This document shows, in pieces, positions 26,172 through 34,213 of a stretch of DNA of 34,213 nucleotides. A program made the position numbers and the translations under genes. A model generated the notes under the pieces. That model worked only from the letters and a program-made list of their open reading frames with translations, searched no databases and was not told the DNA's origin. Source of the stretch: Spirogloea muscicola (lineage: Eukaryota; Streptophyta; Zygnematophyceae; Spirogloeales; Spirogloeaceae); assembly GCA_009602725.1 (NCBI GenBank), contig WELB01000052.1:609689-643901 (forward strand), written 5' to 3'. How positions within the stretch are numbered: position 1 is the first letter of the stretch; the number at the start of each line of letters is the position of its first letter.

Positions 26172-29100
26172 ATGGAGGCGCTCCTCGCGGTCGCCGCGCC
26201 GCCCGAAGGCCGCACGGCCGCGGCCGAGCGCTGGAGCGCTGCCGCGTCCGTGGAGCACGCAAGCTGGGAGGCGCAGGAGTGGGACTGGGACGGCGACCTG
26301 CTCATCGCCAGCCAGCCCGAGGAGCTCGCGGCTGGGCCCGCGGACCCGCCGCCGCCGCCGCCGCTGCCGCCGCTGCAGCCGGACAGCAGGCATACCGACG
26401 AGCTCACGGCGCTCCTAGGCACTGGTGTCGCAGCAGCGCAGGGGCGGGCGCAGCCTCCCTCAGACGACCATCTTCCGCTGGATGCAGCCGTCAAGGCCAG
26501 AAACCCCGACTGCCCCAACCTCAAGGCCGGGCGCGTGCCCTGCGCCTGCACCGACGAGGACGAGAAGCTGCTCAAGAGGCAGCGCATGGTCATGCCCCTG
26601 GCGCCGCTGTCGTGCCAAGTCGCCGGGTGCCGAGCCGACCTGCGGAGCGGCAAGGAGTACAACCTCCGGCACCGCGTGTGCGAGGAGCACGCCAGGGCGG
26701 CCACGGTGCTGAGCGGGGGCGAGGTCGTGCGCTACTGCCAGCAATGTGGCAGGTGGGTCCTACGGGCCTTGACGAGCCCTGCCATCCATGGCCCATCTAA
26801 GTCCAGCGTTTGTTGGCGCAACCAGCAGTGCAAGCTGGTTGCAAGCGTGCTCTTGCTTTAACACCAGACTGGTGTTGATGCACCTGGTAAGTTTGGGAGT
26901 CAAGGCTTTTACGCTGTGTTTGCTGCAGGTTACATCCATTGCTGGAGTTTGACGAGGGAAAGAGAAGCTGCCGTCGCAAGTTGGAGAAACACAACACAAG
27001 GCGCCGCAGGAAGATGGGCCTTACGAATGGCACTGAGGAGCCAGGCAGCAAGGTTCTGGAGCAAAGTGAGATCCTTGCAACACGTAAGCATGCTATGCAT
27101 CTGTGCAATCTTGCAACTTGAGTCGGTGACGCGTCCTCTGGCAGGTCTAGGACGAGGTTGAGACACGAGCAGGAACAGCTACCATTTTACAAATGCTGAG
27201 TATAGCGATATAGAGTAGTCCATCAATGAGTGGCTGTTGCATCCGTAGACGGTGTACGTCTGCTTCTGTCAGGACATGCATCACTGCGTCGCACACCAGC
27301 ATAAATGCGGCACTGGGAGGAGAACTTTGTCAGTGTGCGTTATCCGGAGACCACGGTCTTCACTGATGAAAGAGTTGTAGACAAGTGAAAAACGTTTGCC
27401 CTACCTTGTATCAGTGCTCTCCAGTATGTGCCACCTTCATGTCATTGCGCACCTACATGGTGTTGCTGTTTGCACCATGTTGGAGAGCTCACCTATATCT
27501 ATTCATGGCAATGCCTGCTGCAGCTGCAGGTGATAGACATAAAGCATCAGCAGCATCAGTGTCCAAGAAAGGCAATAGCTCAAAAGCCGAGCAGTTGCAG
27601 TCAGCAAAATCTAGGGCACGGTCAACCTCAAGGACCTCACCCTCGCCTCGCTCGGCAGACTCTGCCGTCAAGGAGTCCACAACATTGGACCTCAGCACAA
27701 CGACGTCACTGAGCGCGGCGGAGAACTCTCGGCTCAATTTTTGCCGGCTCACCTTGGGACCTGTGGACCTTGCACAGCAGACAACACCCACTGAAAATCA
27801 TTCACAGGAAGCTGAGGGCAACTTGATACAGCAGGATGAGCTCAGGGCTAAACCTGAGTCAGGCGAAGCCGCCTTGGAGACCACCGCCCACTTGCTTCTT
27901 TCAGCAGCTAGCGACCAGCAACCAGTGGCGCAACTAGAGCAGGCGCCAGGTGTAGGAGTGCCTGGGTTCTTAGAAAGTCACACGGACACAGCACACGTAC
28001 TATCCTTGATGGCACTCTTGACTGCATCCGGTACCGACCACTTACAGGAAGATTTGGCAGAGGAGTTGAATGAACAGCCCTCCCTACTGACACCGCATGA
28101 GATTAGGAACTTTCAAGACAGCTTCCAGTACACACCAGTGGTAAGGGATGAAGCTGCCTTGGTTGTGCTTGTCCATCAGCGAGCACATAGCAAGCTCTGT
28201 TGTGATCACTTCAATCTCAAAGATGCTGGAGATGTCACGAGCCGAGTATGTGAGGAATTCCATTTTAGAAAATCAGGGAACTGACTTCATATCCTCTGAG
28301 TTGTGAACAGCAATGCTCAGGCCGTATATCCTTCAAACTTTTTGATTGGAACCCTGCTGACTTTCCACGTCATTTGAGGAATCAGGTCCATCTTGCCTCC
28401 TCTTTGTGAGCACCATGTGCTTTCTGAGTCAGTGGTTGCTTGCCCAAGCTCCTCCACTTTCTCGATTCCAACTTCTTATCGTCAGACGTCCTAAGCAAAG
28501 GTCCCACTGGATCCAACCTCAGTCACTGTTCACATCTCAGGTCATGGACTGGTTATCAAGTATGCCTTCTGATTTGGAAGGCTTTATCAGCCCTGGCTGC
28601 ACATTGCTCACATTATTTGCAGCAATGCCTCCAACAAAGTGGGCTGAGGTATGGTTCCCCCTGTGGGAAACTGAACGATACTTATGAGCTTATGTAGCTG
28701 TGTGACAAGTCAATGTACCACTTCTGAGGTCCTTGTGAAGTGATTTCCTGAATTGTAGACCCAAGCGTTTGAATGTCTAACACCCTGAATGTCCGGAATA
28801 TTGCGCAGCTTGAGAGCAATCTCGAAAGAAGCTTTCAAGTGCTCATGGCAGGGGAGGGTGAAGAGTTTTGGGCCAAGGGTCGGATGTTGGTACAGTGCTC
28901 CAATCTTGTGACCTACGTCAAGAACGGTCAGTCAAGGATGGACTCAGCAATGTAGTATCAAATCAGCAATGTAGTGTACTCCAATCTGCTGGTAGCACCT
29001 CAGTCTACGTCCAGGAACACCAAGCTATGTCTATTGCATGCTGTATACATGACGCAGAGGACACGCAAGACAAGTGCGTGATTAGAATAAGTGCCAGCTT

Positions 29101-31519
29101 TCTGAGATAGCCTATCATGCACGTCGTGACAAATGTTTCCCCTGGCATGCATGCAGGTGCAGTCCTCTGTCGAGCCACCCAACTAAGACCCAAAGATGGC
29201 CCGCGTCTTCTATCGGTCAGGCCGATGTGTGTTGTAGCTGGAGAGCCTGCTGAAGTTACAATCACTGGGCATGACCTGTCCTTGCCTGGAACAAGGTACT
29301 GCAGACTCCATGTTTTGTTCACTGCACCCCAATGCATCGTCAGCAGCTGAGAAGTATTATCCTCTGCAAAGTTGTACAAGCCTGCTACCCGCTTCCCGGA
29401 ATGGCACGTCAAGGGCTTCGTTAGAAAGGAAGTTGTATGCATGAAGTCAAAGGTTGTATATGGTTAGAAAAAGAGTGTGCCTCTAATTGCTCAGACAAGA
29501 ACCCCAAGACCTACTCAGCTGCGAGCTTGGCACCTGATGAGAAGGTTTTGAGGACTTCAGCACAATTGCTAGTAGTTTGGAAACCTCTGTCTCCTGTCCT
29601 CCTTCAACTTTTCAAAACACTAATGTCAGAAGCCAATAAATTTGGGCTTTCTGAGGGAGGATGTCTTGCATGCTTTGCAAGGCCATTTGCTGATAGCTAT
29701 TCGCTTGTATGCAGAGTCCTGTGCTCCTCAAGGGGAAGGTATATTGATAGTCAAATTCTCAAGGAAGTGGATACTGGTTTGAGCTGCAGTGGACGCTCTG
29801 AGATCGAGCATCCTCTTGGCTCTCTGCTCGAGAAACAGATGCTGCACCTACCAGCCACGTACTGCAAGGGTTTTGGACACCTAATATTCATTGAGGTCAG
29901 ATGAGTATGTCTAAGCCAAGTTCTTGTGATGTGTGATATGCACACTTACACTGTTGATGAGCTTGACCTTGACCTAGACCTCAACTTGACAGCTTATTGA
30001 CTATCCTACATTCATGGTCACCGTCTGTGGCAGGTTGAACACGGGGTAGGCACCAGCTTTGTGCCACTACTTGCAATCCATTGCAAGCTGGCCTGTGCAG
30101 AGATACAAAGCCTGCAGGCCTGTGGTGGGGAAAGTAATTCTGAGGCGACCTGGCATCAGCTCCTTCTTGAACTTGGCTGGACATTGCGCATGGCTGAGAG
30201 GTTGCGTCATGGAGAAACGACAACCTCAGGACGGGAACTGAAGGAGCAAATGTGGGTGCACTTGCGACGATTGCAGCAGTTGCTGGACTTTGCCGTGGGA
30301 AGATGCTGGCCAGCTGTGACTCGCCTCCTACTCGAGGCGGCACTTGCTACACAAGCGTACAAAAGCAAGCAGATGTCATCGAGACCTGCTACTCAAGCAG
30401 AGGGACAGACTTCAGAAGATGATGTGCTTGGCCTCGTTGGCATTGATCAAAGAGGTTTTAGCTTGCTGCATGGGGCGGTTGCTAGCAAGCATTTGCCTGT
30501 GGTGAGGGTCCTGGTGGAGTACAGAAGGTGCCTGGCCGCACAAACATTGGCATCTTCATGTCAAGCAAACTGGTGGCATCTTGGCCACCAGGGCCCGGGT
30601 AAGGTGTCCCCACTTCATCTGGCGGCGCTAGTGGATGACGGTGGCAGAGTGCTCGCTGCTCTTGCTGGTGACGAGGTTGAGGTAGGGCTACGTCTCTTTC
30701 CAATGCCAACCTTCACTTGCAGATACACTCACACAGTCGCAAGATGGTCTAGAAGCATGACACAAGCCACAGCGAATCTCCATGGCTTCACAGTTTGTTG
30801 ACATCATTATGTGGCCTGTAGTTCTTGCTCTTAGATAAATTGGGCTTTCACATAGCTGGTAGTGTGCACCGCTGGTCTTGTAGAGGCAGTCAAGGGATTC
30901 ATTGACTTGGGTGGCAAATTAGAAACTCCAAGGAGGTCAGGACTTGCAGGAGGTCCAGGAGCAGTTGGCCTCACAACAACGTCCATTTTGTGGTGTGCGA
31001 CAGGTCGCACAAGCTCTGTGGAACACCTGCAAGGACGCTGCCGGCAAGACGCCACAAGAATACGCTGTTGATGCTGGTCACTCAGCCTATGGGGACATCC
31101 TTGTCTGCAGCCCGCTACATCATAGCTCCCTCAGCAGTGAGAATGAAAAGCAGCCACAAGAGTGCAGTGTGTCCAAGTACGAAACAGTGATTACCCTTTG
31201 CTCAAGGTCTGCAGATGGACCTGCCCATGAAGCATCCATCAAGGCAAAGAAGTTGGATGGTACCGTCATGCACAGCGATGCGCTTGATAAATTCTACAGC
31301 ACAGGTGGTGGTTTGCGTTGTGCACTACAGGCCTTGAGAAGCTGCAATTTAGCAGTGAGCTTGCAGAGGACATCTCAGCGTAGTCTTATCACCATGCTGC
31401 TGGCCGCACTCATTGGCTGCCTCGGCCTCTGTGTCCTTCTCCAGCATCCTCACCGGATGCAGGCCACATCTCTGGCCATAAGAAGGTGCCTAGGTGTCAC
31501 AGTAGCTCGTGACCCTTGA
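26172..31519 (+). CDS. SBP-box transcription factor with ankyrin repeats and C-terminal membrane segment (SPL1/CRR1 class)
   Basis: SBP-box proteins bind GTAC-core promoters; relatives include Chlamydomonas CRR1 (copper and hypoxia response) and Arabidopsis SPL1/SPL7/SPL12. The acidic QEWDWDGDLLIA motif lies near residue 36. The SBP domain shows the full zinc pattern C-x4-C-x16-C-x2-H-x15-C-x2-C-x3-H-x11-C, starting CQVAGC and ending GKRSC across the first intron, with basic NLS KLEKHNTRRRRK. Exons recognised: 26172-26752, 26929-27083, 27524-28245, 28311-28385, 28541-28648, 28809-28926, 29157 to about 29295, one ending at 29895, 30034 to about 30681, and 31004-31519; exons at 29300-29890 and 30680-31003 are unresolved. 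Class-specific blocks include RISFKLFDWNPADFPRHLRN, VMDWLSSMPSDLEGFISPGC and LSVRPMCVVAGEPAEVTITG. Ankyrin-like segments: GFSLLHGAVASKHLPVVRVL, KVSPLHLAALVDDG, GKTPQEYAVDAGHSAYGDIL. A hydrophobic segment (MLLAALIGCLGLCVLL) lies near the end. No long Cys-rich tail like that of CRR1 was seen. Confidence 0.88.
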
Positions 31520-31583
31520 CATTGCGTTCAGTAATAACTCCTACTCGATGATCGGGAGGAAACCTCTCTTGCCATTATGTCTT

Positions 31584-31720
31584 GCAGATTCTTCTGCAAC
31601 TTGTACCAGCTCTTTCTGGTAGCAGCATGTACTTGCCATACTTTTGGCAGGATACTTTTAGCAGGTTCTTCTGCCACTTGTACTAGCTCTTTCTGGTAGC
31701 AGCAGTACATGCTTGTGGGA
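31584..31720 (+). repeat. Imperfect 49-bp direct repeat in the SBP gene 3' flank
   Basis: Units at 31584-31632 and 31671-31720 share TTCTTCTGC, ACTTGTAC, AGCTCTTTCTGGTAGCAGCA. In the first unit ACCAG and CTGGT can pair around CTCTTT. The spacing is 87 bases. Confidence 0.8.
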
Positions 31721-31727
31721 CGGGCTC

Positions 31728-31759
31728 TAAAGTGCATGGCAATTAAAGTGCATGGCAAT
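31728..31759 (+). repeat. 16-bp perfect tandem duplication
   Basis: TAAAGTGCATGGCAAT occurs twice with no gap. Confidence 0.9.
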
Positions 31760-32244
31760 TACTGATATAGCATGATGCACACACGACGACCACAGGGGTC
31801 TCAAATGTACTTGGTTTACCTTAAACTAGTCAGTACCGACAAAGCATGTTGAGGGGCTACATTCTTGCTGCTTGCTATGAGCCCCAATTTGGGACTAAAA
31901 CTTTGTACAGATTTATGCAGGCTGCTGGAGTGCTGTTCTCTACCAGATGCTTTATACCAGATAATCACTATGCTTGGATGGGCCCTCCTACGACATCCTT
32001 CACATTGGGCCTTTGCAGGCTTCAAGCCGCATCCACAGGCCACATAGTGTTCCCTTTCACTACACTTCTGACCAGTCTTGCCAGTTCATCATGGCCACTA
32101 AATATTGACATATATAGCAAAGACAAGAATTGAAGGTCTGAAATGCCTCCAAGAGATACAGCTAGTAGTATGCCCTGTGGTGTCCTATCACAGTGGCGAA
32201 GTGTGGCAAGGGCAAGAAGGGCCGTCTATGCTGTGGCAGAAGCC

Positions 32245-33639
32245 TCACAGCTCCACAGTTGCAGTTCGCTCAGCCGGCCTACCTATAGAGCTCAATTGTC
32301 CACCATAGAGCCGCACTTTGAGGCTGTCTACAGACAAGCAGAAGACAGCTCCGTCCTTTGGAACCACTGCCAAAAGAGCGCAGCAATCATGCCCCTTCAG
32401 GGAGCCACCATAGAAGAGTCAAGCACTGCATACACGTCTGAAGTTTGTAGTCAATTCACACGTGTGCATGTGCGGCAATGGCAGTGTTACCTTTGACTGT
32501 GTCGTCTCGGGCAACAATGTGGAAGCTTCGCTGCATGTCCTTGACCACAATGCCGCTCACGCCCACCAGCGACGGATCCTTTGCACGCACCACTGAGCTG
32601 ACAACAACCATCAGTCAGCTTGCCATGCAAGTGCTTGCCATGCAACCACCACCCAAACATGCAAGGAGCAACTCTTGCAACTTGTCTCAGTTTTAGCTGG
32701 TATTACTCTTGCCAGAGAATGCAATGCTTGACCTGATGACATAATGACAGGTGATTATGCACAAGGAGAGAGAAAGGAGTAATGACCAGGACTGACCAGA
32801 GATGTTGGCCCCATGGAGGTCAGCTCCATATAGTCTTTGCTGGAGAAGGACGCCTCTGTATGATACAGCACAAATTCAGAGTGCAGCACAGCCTCCACGA
32901 AGCAAAGCTCGTAAGTTTAAGCAACAACTGTCCAACATAATACGATCTCCCATTGGATGAGATTGATGCCCACGTACACATCTAGTCAATGATGGTGCAC
33001 TCGAGGCAATCAAGATGTTCGATCCGAGAAGGACATACCTGCAACTTTCCATCAGTCTCCTCATGTAGGCTGCCCACAGATTGTGCAGCGGCATGTACAG
33101 CTCATACCTGCATGGTTGTGAATAGGTGAGTCCTGCAAGTCACCCTAGTCTTTGCACAACGCATTCAATGCATGAAAGTCTAGGCAGAATTGGACATTAT
33201 GTGCTCCAGCTTGCAGGCAAATGTTACCCCTCATCCATGAGTTGCTCAAATAATAGCTTGCTGAAGACTAGCCTCAGACCTGTGGTTGCAAGCTATTTCT
33301 AAGCAGTACCTTGAGGGGGTTGCATCAAGAGGATGCGCTGCCGCATATGATTGTCTAGCTAAGGATAGATAAGCTGACAGGAGCAGGAGATTCATGCCTG
33401 TTCAAAGGGGGCTTGATGTCGAATGATCCCTGGCGGCGGTGCTGCCTCATGCTCATGCGGTGGCGCGAGCGCCGGCCCTGCTCGCGGATCTCTCGCCGGC
33501 GGGCACGGGTCGCCGCTCCCCCCTCCGCGACGATGCTGTCCAGCAGCAGCACCTTGTCGTGCACGCGGCTGCTGATGGTCCCGCTGACGTCTCCGATCTT
33601 GGCGTTACCGCCCAGCAGCGAGCGCAGCACAGCCTCCAC
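32245..33639 (-). CDS. POP4: Ribonuclease P/MRP protein subunit POP4 (Rpp29), 5' end unresolved
   Basis: POP4/Rpp29 is a core protein of RNase P, which matures tRNA 5' ends, and of RNase MRP. Minus-strand exons: 33398-33639, 33039-33107, 32797-32855, 32491-32592 and 32245-32366, with consistent phases. Motifs: RRSRHRMSMRQHRRQGSFDI joined to KPPLNR and YELYMPLHNLWAAYMRRLM; then LLQQRLYGADLHGANISV; then RAKDPSLVGVSGIVVKDMQR and FHIVARDDTVK; then VVPKDGAVFCLSVDSLKVRL and YGGQLSS, the Sm-like barrel typical of Rpp29, ending in VEL. The intron between the first two listed exons appears to use a GC donor (AG|GCATGA). The exon at 33639 begins after a CAG acceptor, so at least one upstream exon is missing. 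GTGAGC at 33913-33908 is a candidate donor for it. The gene converges on the SBP gene. Confidence 0.88.
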
Positions 33640-34213
33640 CTGCGCCGCCGGGCTCCTGGGAGGAAGTGCTGCGCCAGGCTTACCCTGTGGAGGATGCCGG
33701 AGCGCCTCAAGCTGTCACTAGGCAGCCACAATCCATGGCTCCTTGGGGACCCGCCATTAGCACCTCAGAGCTAGCACTGAGGTGCTCAGCACGCGTGAGG
33801 AGATTTGAGCTGGATGAGCAGGCTGTTATGACCAATTGGCTGTTATGGGTATCTCAGTGAAGCATTTGATGCAGCCAAGAGCGCCGCGAGGTGCGCAGCT
33901 GGCGGGCGCTCACCTCGGCGCTCGCAACTGCTGGTGGGCTGTGCACTGGCGCCCTCTTGTGGCTGCCGGACGCGGTGGCGGCGCTTGCTGGCAGCTGGGC
34001 TGCCCCTGCAGCTCGTGCGCAGACTTAGCGGCGAGTGACGGCCCGCCATGCGAGCCATCGTTCGCGGCGCGCGGAGATGGGCGTAACGAGACGTGCTGGC
34101 CGTCGCAAATGGCTCGGCCGAAGGCTCGCCAGGCTCGCACCTTGCGGCAGCGCCGTCGGCTGCCGCGGCCGCGTCTGCGCCGGCGGCAGCCGAGGCAACG
34201 ACGGAGCCGGCGC
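33640..34213 (-). other. Probable 5' part of POP4, exon not assigned
   Basis: A good donor (CCGAG|GTGAGC) ends a GC-rich minus-strand segment at 33914. The frame that joins the next exon in phase, ending SPPAVASAE, has a stop further upstream and no ATG. The true start may use another splice site or lie beyond the window. Confidence 0.35.

Larger units (their letters stand above)
31520..32244. other. Intergenic region between convergent SBP and POP4 genes
   Basis: No gene seen. It holds the direct repeats listed separately; the rest is unremarkable. Confidence 0.5.

Noticed and set aside
25692-26800. Long Ala/Pro/Arg frames of up to 296 codons overlapping the SBP first exon
   Set aside because: They are alternate-frame shadows of the SBP exon and its GC-rich leader; only the frame at 26172 carries a recognisable domain.

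Overview
The window is nuclear DNA of a green alga (Chlorophyta, probably a trebouxiophyte-like lineage; this placement is inference). Four observations support it. Nearly every gene is cut by short GT-AG introns. There is a nuclear chloroplast ATP synthase gamma gene with the green-lineage redox cysteine loop, and an SBP-box transcription factor, a family confined to green plants. TTTAGGG-type telomeric motifs and TGTAA polyadenylation signals recur. Starts of genes are very GC-rich, with CGG/GCC runs coding for alanine or lying in leaders and introns. Gene models below were spliced by eye from conserved protein motifs plus GT/AG sites and reading-frame phase; none has transcript support.

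Layout. 20-1192 (+): atpC, apparently intron-free. About 1560-2237 (+): an unidentified helical protein, partial. 2.2-4.2 kb: repeat-rich intergenic DNA. 4276-5456 (+): hypoxanthine-guanine phosphoribosyltransferase, 4 exons. 6032-6640 (-): unknown membrane protein. 7951-8495: a long foldback (inverted repeat). 8683-10829 (+): anthranilate synthase beta subunit, 7 exons. 11259-12985 (-): tRNA adenosine deaminase catalytic subunit TAD2/ADAT2, 7 exons. 13117-14614 (+): proteasome assembly chaperone PSMD9/Nas2, 6 exons. 14873-17036 (-): Sel1-repeat protein, 8 exons. 17902-19537 (+): GRAM-domain protein, 5' end unresolved. 19637-24072: a complete pogo/Tigger-type DNA transposon with perfect terminal inverted repeats and a six-exon transposase that looks intact. 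24.1-25.7 kb: repeat-rich DNA. 26172-31519 (+): a large SBP-box/ankyrin/membrane-anchor transcription factor of the SPL1/CRR1 class. 32245-33639 (-): RNase P/MRP subunit POP4/Rpp29, 5' end unresolved.

The genes are unrelated housekeeping and regulatory genes (photosynthesis, purine salvage, tryptophan synthesis, tRNA editing, proteasome assembly, tRNA processing). They are often in convergent or divergent pairs and form no operon or pathway cluster. The unusual content lies between them: several families of short dispersed repeats, including one that lies in the 5' flank of several genes, a conserved stem-loop family with at least nine copies, degenerate telomeric tracts in introns and leaders, a 0.5-kb foldback, and a palindromic signal that could polyadenylate two convergent genes. 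I found no prokaryotic, CRISPR or tRNA/rRNA features.
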